This document shows, piece after piece, positions 8,491 through 16,507 of a DNA stretch of 64,000 nucleotides. Source of the stretch: Streptomyces humicola (GTDB lineage: Bacteria; Actinomycetota; Actinomycetes; Streptomycetales; Streptomycetaceae); assembly GCF_024436035.1 (NCBI RefSeq), contig NZ_JANFNG010000029.1:1-64000 (forward strand). The letters run 5' to 3'. Position 1 is the stretch's first letter. The number at the start of each line of letters is the position of its first letter. A program made the translations under genes and the position numbers. The notes beneath the pieces were generated by a model. It saw only the letters and a list, made by a program, of their open reading frames with translations, made no database searches and was not told the origin of the DNA.

Positions 8491-9143
8491 GTACCTACTG
8501 GCCCTGGTGGGCGGGCGCTATCGGGCTCGCTCTGGTCACCATCGCCTACACCCTCGCCACCGATCGATCTTTCGGGGTGTCGTCGGCGTGGGATCGTGTG
8601 GTGCACTGGCGCAGCGAACGCCGTCTCGAGCGGTTGGAGGAGGAGTTCACCGACGAGTATGCGCTCGCCGAGGCACTCGCCGCAGCCACCGCCGAGCACT
8701 TCGGAACCAGCCCCGGGGGGCCAACCTCACCGCAGATTCCGCATGGAGAGACCCAGCCGCTGGAGCCGGACGTCGAGCCGACGGCGGGTGTCAGCCCCTC
8801 GGCCGCGAGCCTGCGCCCGGTCCCGGTAGTCACCCAGGCCGCCCTGCTGGTGTCGATCTTCCTCGGTGGATGGATCGCTGCGGTCACTTCCGGGCGATTC
8901 CAGCTCCGTTTCGATATGGGCCCGGGCTTTCGGAATGTGGTCACCGCCAATCCGCTCGCTATGATCGCCCTGTTGTTCGCGGGAGGCGTACTGGTCGGCT
9001 TCGGCACTCGACTGGCCGGCGGATGCAGCTCTGGCCATGGGCTCAGCGGTTGCGGTCGGCTAAGCCCGGTAAGCATCGTCGCGACCACCGTGTTCTTCGG
9101 CACTGCCGTCGCGGTGTCGTTCCTGTTGTGGAAGGTGATCTGA
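8487..9143 (+). CDS. YeeE/YedE-family sulfur transporter, first half
   Basis: 218 aa. A single N-terminal membrane helix (about 5-25) is followed by an acidic/Pro-rich cytoplasmic stretch, then three hydrophobic segments from about residue 115 on. The family signature [13 protein letters not shown] lies near residue 175. Cysteines in this loop are essential for thiosulfate passage in the characterised YeeE proteins. The start ATG 8487 overlaps the stop of the Cys-rich gene, and the stop overlaps the next ATG. Full YeeE/YedE proteins contain two such repeats; here they are on two polypeptides (half-size form), so this gene and the next are expected to form one transporter. Confidence 0.87.
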   Translation: MSTYWPWWAGAIGLALVTIAYTLATDRSFGVSSAWDRVVHWRSERRLERLEEEFTDEYALAEALAAATAEHFGTSPGGPTSPQIPHGETQPLEPDVEPTAGVSPSAASLRPVPVVTQAALLVSIFLGGWIAAVTSGRFQLRFDMGPGFRNVVTANPLAMIALLFAGGVLVGFGTRLAGGCSSGHGLSGCGRLSPVSIVATTVFFGTAVAVSFLLWKVI

Positions 9144-9559
9144 TGCGTACCCGTGGCGCAGTTCTGCTGGCCAACATCATCACCGGATTGGCCCTCGGCT
9201 ACACCGTCGCCAACATCGGCTTCGGCGACTACGCCGAACTGAACCGCATGTTCACCTTCCAGGACCTGCGCATGCTGCTCGCCTTCGCCGGCGCCGTCGT
9301 GATCATCGTGTGCGTGTTCGCTCTGCTGCGGGTCCGTCGCACACCAGGGCGCATCCACGCCGGTGTGATCCCCGGCGCGGCGTTGTTCGGTACCGGCTGG
9401 GCGATCTCGGGTGGATGCCCGGCAATCCCCATCGTCCAGGTCGCAAGCGGGTACTTGCCCGCCGTGGTCACCATCGCGGGCGTCGTTGTCGGTATGCGGC
9501 TGTGCCGTTGGGCCAACGCCCGGTACTTCCAACTCGACAGGGGCTCGTGCGGGCTGTAA
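9143..9559 (+). CDS. YeeE/YedE-family sulfur transporter, second half
   Basis: 138 aa, starting at ATG 9143 that shares its A with the upstream TGA. Four hydrophobic segments (about 5-25, 42-64, 75-98, 105-128). The second-repeat signature is GTGWAISGGCPAIPIVQ. It is shorter and simpler than its partner and lacks the long cytoplasmic insert. Together the two halves give the full YeeE topology for thiosulfate-like sulfur import. A short palindrome 20 bp after the stop could end the transcript. Confidence 0.87.
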   Translation: MRTRGAVLLANIITGLALGYTVANIGFGDYAELNRMFTFQDLRMLLAFAGAVVIIVCVFALLRVRRTPGRIHAGVIPGAALFGTGWAISGGCPAIPIVQVASGYLPAVVTIAGVVVGMRLCRWANARYFQLDRGSCGL

Positions 9560-9579
9560 CCACGAGCGCCCGTCGAACT

Positions 9580-9596
9580 GCCCTTAACTTAAGGGC
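9580..9596. terminator. Possible short terminator palindrome
   Basis: GCCCTTAACTTAAGGGC is a perfect 8-bp dyad around a single base, 20 bp after the stop of the second transporter gene. With so small a loop it may instead be a protein-binding site. Confidence 0.35.
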
Positions 9597-9695
9597 GATT
9601 TGACGACCTTCCGGGCGGGTGTGCCGGTCGGCGGTTGCTGTTGATCACCATCTCGGCGTGGCGTCGGGCACAAGGTAGCTGCTGGTTGGACATGG

Positions 9696-10013
9696 GTGTC
9701 CAGTTTCATGGTCGCCGTGACAGCAGCAGCACTCGGCCTGTCCACGGCGCTTGGCAGCACGGGCACCCGTGCGCCGCAACCGAGCACCGCCCCGCCGACA
9801 CTCGCACCGGACAAGACGGTTGTCGTCACCGCTACCACCGCACCTGCCGAAACCACGGCGCAGCCCGCCACGGACCACAACCCGAAACCCGCAGCCAAGA
9901 AGGCCCAACCAGCATCAGCACCTCCGCCAGCCAAGCCAGCCAAGCCAGCCAAGAAGGCTACCCCGGCACCTCCACCAGCCAAGAAGTTAGCCGCAGGACC
10001 TCCTGCTCCGTGA
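9696..10013 (+). CDS. Possible small exported Ala/Pro/Lys-rich protein
   Basis: 105 codons from GTG 9696. The first 21 residues are signal-like (FMVAVTAAALGLSTALG). The rest is low complexity: Thr/Pro/Ala-rich, then repeated AKPAKPAKK units encoded by short GCCAAGCCA direct repeats (about 9930-9985). There is no clear ribosome site. It may be a real secreted, cell-wall-type tail or a decayed gene; it has no recognisable domain. Confidence 0.3.
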   Translation: MSSFMVAVTAAALGLSTALGSTGTRAPQPSTAPPTLAPDKTVVVTATTAPAETTAQPATDHNPKPAAKKAQPASAPPPAKPAKPAKKATPAPPPAKKLAAGPPAP

Positions 10014-10441
10014 CCCCGCCGAAGAACGATGGCCGCGTTTGAGGCTTTTAGGGAAAATGGTTCGGTCGAACCGTTTGAGAGCCGGAGGCCCCTTCCCGCC
10101 ACAACAGTGCAGGTCCTCGACCAATGGTTACCACGTCCAGGGCCTGCTGCTGGTAGTGCAAGAGCACCGTGCCTACAAGGACGCATCGCCCTCATGCGGG
10201 CCTCCCGATCGGGTTCCTCCGCGATGTCGGAGAAGACCGGCTCGCCGAACTCAAGATCCTGTGGGCCTGATTGCCGGCAAGCAGCGGAGGAAGGTGCTGG
10301 GGTCTGGGAAGGGCCGGCGCTCCGGATCTTGGTGCGCTTCGACCTGGTGACAGCGGCTGTGACGTTCGTCATGTACCGGCTAACTCTTGACGAGTAGCGT
10401 GGCGGACTGCCCAATCTCGCGTGAGAATCTGGACTTCGCTG
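10014..10441. other. No intact gene seen
   Basis: Short coding-like bits occur on the plus strand (for example PIGFLRDVGEDRLAELKILWA around 10205-10270) but frames change and stops intervene. The family is not recognised. The segment looks like decayed coding DNA upstream of the zinc-ribbon gene. Confidence 0.35.
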
Positions 10442-11233
10442 ATGGATTACTGCTCCTCGTGCCGTCGATACCTCAATGGGGCGCTGATGTGCCCCGGGTG
10501 CGGCGCATACGCCCCGGATATCGCCCCGCCCACGCAGCAGCTCCCCAGCTCGGCGGCGATGGTGGCGCTTCCTGAGGTCTACCGCACGACGGAGATTTCG
10601 CAGGCGGCGGAGCCGTACCCGGCAGGCGGTCCGGCCCCCGCTCCCGTCGCGCCAGCGGCGGGAGGGCGTGCGGCGCGGCGTAAGCGTCTGGCGCGCCTGA
10701 AGAAGTACCGGCGTCGGGCCGCTGCCGCGACCGCGGTCGCGCTCGTCGGCGGCGGTGCGACCATTGCCACGCTGCCGGGGAGTTCGTCCGCCGGTCACGT
10801 CAACGCGGTCGCCGAGCCGCAGACGGTGAACCCGGTCGCAGCCCCGACGCAGGTCACCAGCCCGACACCTACGTCAACGGCAGAGCAGGCCCCGCCGCGG
10901 CCTGCTGCGGCCCCGGCAGCGCAGGCAGGACCGCAGACGCATGTGCCCGCGCAGGCACCGACCCCGACCGGGACAGCGACGCAGCTGACCGCCGCCACTG
11001 CGTACCCGATGCCCGCAAGCACGCCCCATACCACCGCGGCCTACCAGTCCGACGTCACCCACACCAACTCGGCGCCGCAGGCGTCCACACCCAGCTCCGC
11101 CACCAGGCCTGCGTCCACGCCGACGACGACGGCGCCGGCCGCACCTTCCGGAACAGCCGCATCCACCGCGCGCCCCACACCGAGCACGGCATCGCCGGTA
11201 CAGGTCTGCCTGCTCGGGGTCTGCGTCGGCTAA
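10442..11233 (+). CDS. Zinc-ribbon membrane protein resembling SCO2400
   Basis: 263 aa from ATG 10442. The N-terminus is MDYCSSCRRYLNGALMCPGC, a CxxC...CxxC zinc ribbon typical of a Streptomyces family known as SCO2400-like. A basic stretch (RRKRLARLKKYRRR, about 80-95) leads into one membrane helix (about 97-115: AAAATAVALVGGGATIATL). The remainder is an Ala/Pro/Thr-rich extracytoplasmic tail ending in PVQVCLLGVCVG, with a Cys pair near the end. The function is unknown; the layout suggests a cytosolic metal site joined to an outer tail through one membrane span. It stands alone, without operon partners. Confidence 0.75.
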   Translation: MDYCSSCRRYLNGALMCPGCGAYAPDIAPPTQQLPSSAAMVALPEVYRTTEISQAAEPYPAGGPAPAPVAPAAGGRAARRKRLARLKKYRRRAAAATAVALVGGGATIATLPGSSSAGHVNAVAEPQTVNPVAAPTQVTSPTPTSTAEQAPPRPAAAPAAQAGPQTHVPAQAPTPTGTATQLTAATAYPMPASTPHTTAAYQSDVTHTNSAPQASTPSSATRPASTPTTTAPAAPSGTAASTARPTPSTASPVQVCLLGVCVG

Positions 11234-11336
11234 CCGTCGCCTTCCCGCGGGAGAAACCGCACCCCCGACGCAGACTCTGTCCACACACTCGCAGCGAGAC
11301 GGGCAAGCTGCCGAGGCTGAGAAAAGGGGGATCGAG

Positions 11337-11505
11337 GTGACCACCGCCGAACCGATCTACCCCCGGCTCGTGCAAGAATGCGGCGACACCCCACGCGAAG
11401 TACGCCAGAGCGCGAAGAAGGCCGGGCGCGAGGCCAGCGACAAGACGCGTGACGCCCTGGCGGAACTCGGCTTCACCGGCGAGATCGCACGCGCGGCCTC
11501 CTCTT
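11337..11505 (+). pseudogene. Truncated N-terminus of an unknown gene, cut at integrase remnant
   Basis: From GTG 11337, behind GGGGGATCGAG, the frame encodes about 55 residues that look genuine (EPIYPRLVQECGDTPREVRQ, SAKKAGREASDKTRDALAEL, GFTGEIARA). At about 11505 the sequence passes into the 3' end of the oppositely oriented integrase gene, and the rest of the frame is its shadow. The gene was therefore probably interrupted by the integrase-bearing element. The family is not recognised. Confidence 0.45.
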
Positions 11506-11515
11506 CGTGTCGTCG

Positions 11516-12640
11516 GCAGTCAGTCGATCACCGAATCGATAGCCCCGGCAATGGATGCGGCGAGGTCGTATCCGGGGCTGTCATCGAGCAGGCTCCTTGC
11601 GGCGGTTGTACCGCTGCGTGGTCCGGGAGTCCTATGGTCGGCCCACTGCTGGATCTTGTCGATCCGCGCGATGGGCCGCCCCAGCGCGTGGGTGATCGCC
11701 CCGTGTTTCATCACGTGCGGATGGATCGAGTCGACCTGGGGCAGCCCAGCGCGTTTCGCCACCGAGCGGATCAGTCGCCACACCGCTGGCGTGTCCAACT
11801 GTCGGCCGGAGGCGGTGCAGAACAAGAACCCCTCGGTGCGGCCGTTGAGGCAGACGATCAGCGCGTAGTACACGTACGGCGGGACCGGCTTGGGCTTGCG
11901 GGCGCCGCCCTTGAGACGGACGTCGAGGTCACGGTGGCCCTTTTCGTAGCCGAGGTCATCAACCCCTGCGGCGAGCAATGAGTCAACGCACAGGCAGAGC
12001 GCGTACAGCACGAGCAGCAGCGCGTACGCCCGCGGCCAGTAGGCGGCTGGCTGGTGGTGGTCCCGGGCGGTGCGCAGCAGCAGTGCCATCTGCTCCTCGG
12101 TAAGCCCTCGGTCGCCGAGTAGTCCGGATCGATCACCGGGCGCAGGACCGCACCGAACGGGTTCTTCACCGCCTCGTCGCTGACCTTGTCGACGTAGTCG
12201 AAGAACGACGACGCCGACGACAGGATGTTCGCCCTCGACGCGTCCGAGTACGGTCCGCTGGTCTGCGCCATCTCGCCACGCGCACCTCCCTTGACCCGCA
12301 CCCAGGTGGGCGCGGTGGTCAGGTACTCGGCGAAAGTATCGGCGATCATGAACGTCACTCGCAGCGGGCGCACCCCGTGCTCCCGGGCGTACTCCTAGAC
12401 CTTCAAGCCCCGCACGTATGCCTTCTACGTGTTGGCCGAGCGCTGGTGCGCGACCCAGCCAGCCGCCACGGTCGGCAGCGGGTCATCCTCGCCGTAGAGC
12501 GCGGCCAGGTGGTCGAACAGCTTCTTCGCGTGTGGCGGCCACTGCTTGCGCGGATCGCGGTGCACGCATGGGGCGTGGCACGGTTCCTGTCGAGCGCCGG
12601 CGAGCAGCAGCGGCCGGTTACCTGGCTGCATTGACGGTGA
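11516..12640 (-). pseudogene. Tyrosine recombinase (integrase) pseudogene
   Basis: Pieces of one phage-type integrase are readable in several frames on the minus strand. They are: an N-terminal part (HAKKLFDHLAALYGEDDPLP, stop), a core-binding part (ADTFAEYLTTAPTWVRVKGG, SSASSFFDYVDKVSDEAVKN), then a catalytic part (YWPRAYALLLVLYALCLCVD, HPHVMKHGAITHALG, IQQWADHR). The last box has a frame slip. The catalytic-Tyr segment TTQRYNRRKE is readable only in another frame than HPHVMKHG. Stops lie after SANT and after RGLKV. At least two stops and two frameshifts make it inactive. It is evidence for a former integrative element here. Confidence 0.7.
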
Positions 12641-12897
12641 CGGCATGCTCGCCCCGGGCGCCTCCCGATCTGGTGGTCCTCGCCGGTCGTCCGGATCTCG
12701 GCTGGGTGACGTCACGGGCGCTCGGTCTGCTGCCCGACGGATCGACCGCGGGCTTCGGCCAGGAGCCCCGCGAGGGTGTCGTCAAGCGGGGGACGGTGCT
12801 GGGGCACTGGGCGGCGCACGACTCTTGGGCGCCGGTCCATCCGACGATGCTTTCGTCCGCGGGTAACCCACCCGCTGGGATCTCCTACTGTGCCTGA
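12641..12897 (+). pseudogene. Coding-like fragment, unknown
   Basis: The plus strand encodes PPDLVVLAGRPDLGWVTSRA, LGLLPDGSTAGFGQEPREGV, and HWAAHDSWAPVHPTM up to TGA 12895-12897. It looks like the tail of a protein whose beginning was lost at the integrase boundary. It overlaps the end of the TetR gene by 13 bp. Not recognised. Confidence 0.25.
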
Positions 12898-13490
12898 CGG
12901 CACGTCTTGCCGTCAGACGTGGCGATCCCCTCAAGGAGTGTGCGGGCGGCAGGTAGGACGAGGGCGCAGATGGAGTCGGGGTCGGCGTCGGCGAGCGGTG
13001 CCTTGCGGACGACGACCCGCATCAGACCGACCCCGAGTAGCCATGCCAGGACCAGGTCGGCCCGCAGCGGCGCATCGGGCGCATCGCTGAGTGACTCCAG
13101 CACCCGGGCGTACTCGTTGCCGAGGAGACGGCCCGCGGCATCGATCTCATCGCTGCTGCCGGTCGAGCGCAGAAACGCCTCCAGTGCCTGGTGGCCACTG
13201 CTGTCGGCGCCGGCGGGCAGCATGCCGCGTAGCGCCATCTCCAGCAGCCGTTCGGGTTGCGTAGTCAGCAGCTGCCGATGGCCGCTGCGTTCGACCACCT
13301 CGCCGAAGAGTGCTCGTTTTGAGCCGAAGTAGCGGAAGAGCAGTGCCTGGTTGACCCCTGCGCGGGCGGCGATGGCGCGTACGGTGGTGCGGTCGTAGCC
13401 GCGTTCGGTGAACAGCGCCGCTGCCGCGTCGAGCAGCGCTTGCCTGGTGGCCTCGGCGTCCCGCCGCCGCCCCTGGCGGTCCTCGCCCAT
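12885..13490 (-). CDS. TetR-family transcriptional regulator
   Basis: 201 aa from ATG 13490, with AGAAGGG 6 bp upstream. The N-terminal DNA-binding domain has the classic layout: RQALLDAAAALFTERGYDRT, TVRAIAARAGVNQALLFRYF, SKRALFGEVV. The C-terminal ligand domain resembles the common actinobacterial type with a conserved LVLAWLLGVGLMR helix. It is divergent from the P450 gene, 156 bp apart. The palindrome at 13639-13658 on the P450 start is the obvious candidate operator. It probably represses the P450-ferredoxin operon until a small hydrophobic ligand binds. Confidence 0.9.
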   Translation of the reverse strand: MGEDRQGRRRDAEATRQALLDAAAALFTERGYDRTTVRAIAARAGVNQALLFRYFGSKRALFGEVVERSGHRQLLTTQPERLLEMALRGMLPAGADSSGHQALEAFLRSTGSSDEIDAAGRLLGNEYARVLESLSDAPDAPLRADLVLAWLLGVGLMRVVVRKAPLADADPDSICALVLPAARTLLEGIATSDGKTCRQAQ

Positions 13491-13610
13491 CTCGCGCCCT
13501 TCTGCCCGCCGGAAAACCCGAAGGATAACCGTGCGCGAGCCGCCGCGCCTGCGCGCCGGCGTCCCGCACTCCGCGCCTGGGGCCTGCGACCCGGTTGGCG
13601 GAACTTCCCG

Positions 13611-13658
13611 TTGACCGTCCCGCGGGCTGCGTCTACCGTTGTAAGCATGCGCTTACAA
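13611..13658 (+). promoter_or_regulatory. P450 promoter with palindromic operator on the start codon
   Basis: -35 TTGACC (13611-13616), 17-bp spacer, -10 TACCGT (13634-13639). Transcription would begin near 13646, that is at the ATG (13647) itself. TTGTAAGCATGCGCTTACAA at 13639-13658 is an 8+8 bp perfect dyad with a 4-bp centre that is the ATG plus C. There is no ribosome site. This fits a leaderless transcript blocked by a TetR-type repressor. Confidence 0.6.
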
Positions 13659-14876
13659 GCAGAAGCAGGGGAGCCCTCGGCGGCGCCCCGACCGGCCTGC
13701 GAACCCATGCCCTATCCGTTCAACGAAGCGGCTGGTCTAGCCCTCTCCGATGCCTACGAGCAGGCCCGCGACCAGCACGGCCTGCTGCGGGTGCGACTGG
13801 CCTATGGCGAGCCCGCCTGGCTGGTCACCCGGTATGCGGACGCGCGTCTCGTCCTCGGTGACCGTAGGTTCAGCCGGGCCGCAGGTGCGGAGCACGACGA
13901 GCCGCGCCAGTCCGAAGCGCGGCGCACCAACGGCATCCTGAGCATGGACCCGCCCGACCACACCCGGCTGCGCACCCTGGTGGCGAAGGGCTTCACTGTT
14001 CACCAGGTGGAGAAGCTGCGCCCCGGAATCCGGGATCTGGCCTGCGCACTGATCGACGAGCTGATGGCCGCCGGGCCCCCCGCTGACCTGGTGGACCGGT
14101 TCGCGCTTCCGCTTCCCGTCGCCGTGATCTGCCGTCTGCTCGGTGTGCCAGAGCGGGACCGGCCGCGCTTTCGGGTGTGGAGCGATGCGGCGCTGTCGAC
14201 GAGTTCGCTGACGGCCGAGGAGTTCGAGGCAAGCCGTGAGGCGCTGCGTGCATATATGCGGCAGTTGATCGACGAGCACCGGCGCAGCCCGCAGGATGAC
14301 CTGATGACCGGGCTGATCGATGCGCGGGATTGCGACGACGGCCGCCTCACCGAACTCGAGTTGGTCGACCTTTGTGTGGGCATTCTCGTCGCTGGCCACG
14401 AGACGACGGCGACCCAGATCCCTAACTTTGTGCTCACCCTCCTTGCCCACCCCGACCAGCTTGTCCGGCTGCGTGATGACCCGTCCTTGATCCCGGGCGC
14501 CGTTGAGGAGTTGCTGCGCTTCGTACCGCTGGGCAGCGGGGCGGGCTTCCCGCGGTACGCCACGGAGGACATCGAGGTCGGCGGCACCGTGGTGCGCGCT
14601 GGGGAGCCGGTCCTGGTAGCGGTGGGTGCGGCGAACCGGGATGCGCTGCGTTTCGAGGCCCCGGAGCGGTTGGACATCGAGCGCCAGGGCAATCAGCACC
14701 TCGGCTTCGGTCATGGTGTCCATCACTGCCTGGGCGCGCCGCTGGCACGCGTGGAACTCCAGGAAGCTCTGCGGGCGTTGCGGCTGCGGCTGCCCGGACT
14801 GCACCTGGCCGGAGATGTCGTGTGGAAGACACAGATGCTGGTGCGCGGTCCGCGCTCGCTTCCGGTGGGGTGGTGA
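13647..14876 (+). CDS. Cytochrome P450
   Basis: 409 aa. Oxygen-binding I helix AGHETTATQ (249-257), ExxR in EELLR (287-291), and heme loop HLGFGHGVHHCLGAPLARVE with ligand Cys361. MDPPDHTRLR (100-109) is the usual bacterial B'/C-helix motif. The size and motifs match soluble class I actinobacterial P450s (CYP105/107-like); the substrate is unknown. ATG 13647 is chosen because the promoter and operator geometry place the transcript start there. It has no upstream ribosome site. A 3Fe-4S ferredoxin gene follows at once and would pass electrons to it. A ferredoxin reductase is not encoded nearby, so that must come from elsewhere in the genome. Confidence 0.92.
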   Translation: MRLQAEAGEPSAAPRPACEPMPYPFNEAAGLALSDAYEQARDQHGLLRVRLAYGEPAWLVTRYADARLVLGDRRFSRAAGAEHDEPRQSEARRTNGILSMDPPDHTRLRTLVAKGFTVHQVEKLRPGIRDLACALIDELMAAGPPADLVDRFALPLPVAVICRLLGVPERDRPRFRVWSDAALSTSSLTAEEFEASREALRAYMRQLIDEHRRSPQDDLMTGLIDARDCDDGRLTELELVDLCVGILVAGHETTATQIPNFVLTLLAHPDQLVRLRDDPSLIPGAVEELLRFVPLGSGAGFPRYATEDIEVGGTVVRAGEPVLVAVGAANRDALRFEAPERLDIERQGNQHLGFGHGVHHCLGAPLARVELQEALRALRLRLPGLHLAGDVVWKTQMLVRGPRSLPVGW

Positions 14877-14878
14877 CG

Positions 14879-15103
14879 ATGGCCTGGCAGGTGGAGGTCG
14901 ACGGCAGGCGGTGCATGGCCTCCGGGATGTGCGCCGGGATGGCCCCTGAGCTGTTCGTCCTCGCCGGTGAGCATGCCCGGCCGGTGCATGGCGAGATCGA
15001 TCCGGGTAAGGTGGGCGGGACGGTCTTGGACGCGGCCGACTCCTGCCCGGCCGGAGCGATCACGGTCAGGGACGCAGAGAAGGTGATCGGCCCTCGCCCC
15101 TGA
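14879..15103 (+). CDS. [3Fe-4S] ferredoxin, P450 electron donor
   Basis: 74 aa. Cluster motif CMASGMC (residues about 12-18) plus a distal CPAGAI Cys. The second Cys position of a 4Fe-4S motif is absent, so three cysteines are available, as in ferredoxins that serve CYP105-type P450s. ATG 14879 is preceded by GGTGGGG; GTG 14873, overlapping the P450 stop (GTGA), is an alternative start. Tight coupling to the P450 gene supports a dedicated partner. Confidence 0.88.
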   Translation: MAWQVEVDGRRCMASGMCAGMAPELFVLAGEHARPVHGEIDPGKVGGTVLDAADSCPAGAITVRDAEKVIGPRP

Positions 15104-15427
15104 GTGCTCCGAGACCCTGAGCTCCCTAAGCGTGCCCCCAACCGTCAACCTTGGCTTGAAACACCCAGGCCGACGACACCGCGGTGGCGGACAACACTCA
15201 GGGCACCCCTCATCCGGGCCACCGGCAAGGCCGGCGGTTCGCCATGCACGAACGACACGTTCACGCGAGAGCCGGAGTGGGAACCACCCCTGATCCTGGG
15301 TGCTGGCTCGGCGCCTCGAGTTCTGCGGTGTACGTGTACCAACAACGGCCCGCCGATGGCGGGCGGCATCGTGCAGGGTCGCCACGGCCAAAAAGGTGCA
15401 GGCCGCCCTTTCTCGACGGCCTGGCCG

Positions 15428-15712
15428 TCACTCGGGTGGCACCACGACCATGCGGCATACCGCCTGACCTCGCCGGTCTGGGTCATCCACCGTCCGATAC
15501 TCAACGATGCCCCGCTCAACCATCCCTGCACGCGACACGATCCAGGTGCGCACCGCGGCCACGCCCTCGGCCGGCCCCCGGATCTCCACCACCACTTCCC
15601 TCGGATCCCCCGTCACCGGCAGAGCCTCCGTAGCGGCTGCCACCCCGACCGCCCTGCCGTGGATTCGCACCCGGCGCCGCCAGATGCCCACACCGCCGCT
15701 TCGGGTCGGCAT
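15428..15712 (-). CDS. Small hypothetical protein
   Basis: 94 aa from ATG 15712. Codon third positions are mostly G/C as in real genes here, and the sequence has alternating strand/helix character: RRRVRIHGRAVGVAAATEAL, DPREVVVEIRGPAEGVAAV, IVEYRTVDDPDRRGQAVCRM. It resembles an alpha/beta (ferredoxin-like) fold of unknown function. There is no clear ribosome site and no operon partner. The flanking 15104-15427 holds no gene I can support. Confidence 0.4.
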   Translation of the reverse strand: MPTRSGGVGIWRRRVRIHGRAVGVAAATEALPVTGDPREVVVEIRGPAEGVAAVRTWIVSRAGMVERGIVEYRTVDDPDRRGQAVCRMVVVPPE

Positions 15713-15737
15713 CGCGGTGGATGTGTCCGGTCGATGA

Positions 15738-16122
15738 GCGCAGCCGCCGCACAGCGGATCGTGGGACGCCTGGCCTGACGGCTACGGAACCACGGACACC
15801 GACACCCTCTCCCAGGCCATCACCATCCCGAGCGGTTGCTCCGGCTACAAGTTGAGCTTCTGGCTGCACATCGACACGGCCGAAACCAGCACCACCTCGG
15901 TCTACGACACCCTGAGTGTGCAGATCCTGAACAGCTCCGGCGCGGAGCTCGGCACGCTGGCCACCTACTCGAACCTTGACCACATCACCGGGTATGCCCA
16001 TCACACCTTCGATCTGTCGGACTATGCCCGGTCAGAACGTGACGATGAGATTCACGGGCAGCGAGGACTACGAGTTGCAGACCTCGTTCGTCATCGACGA
16101 CACGGCCATCAACGTCAGCTGA
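15738..16122 (+). pseudogene. 3' remnant of a paralog of the 16508-18415 secreted protein
   Basis: Encodes [55 protein letters not shown] and so on. This is closely similar to the C-terminal beta-sandwich of the next gene ([20 protein letters not shown]...). A frame slip near 16030, where one extra C breaks the Y-A-G-Q run, separates it from NVTMRFTGSEDYELQTSF and VIDDTAINVS, which ends at TGA 16120-16122. Only this domain survives; the rest was deleted. It is a tandem-duplication relic. Confidence 0.7.
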
Positions 16123-16507
16123 GAGTTCCGGCCACAGCTGTGATCGAACAGCTCCCCATCTCGACTGCGAGGTGCGGAGCTTCGCCGCGAGATGGACGAA
16201 AGCGCAGCGGGCGGGCGTCCGCTGCTCGATCACTGCTCGGAATGCGCACGGGAAGGAGTGCCGCTTCTCTTGTGGCGTGGCGAGCACGCCGCTATCTTCT
16301 GGACACCGGACACCACTCTCGGTGGTGGCAACTATGTCATGCCCCTGACAGCCCGCAGCCCAAGCGCCCTTCCCATGCCGGTGGCTGGCCCGGCTGAGCA
16401 GGCGACAGCACGTGCGTGAGTTCTCCCCCACCCAGCGCGGCACGCCCCTCGGCTCCCCATGAAGGCAGGCCGAGAGCTGCCCGCCAATCGCCCAGGAGGG
16501 CCGCCCG

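Noticed and set aside
9584-10798. 404-codon minus-strand frame spanning several small regions
   Set aside because: Low-complexity Gly/Ala/Arg product without a ribosome site; it opposes the zinc-ribbon gene and the small exported protein candidate.
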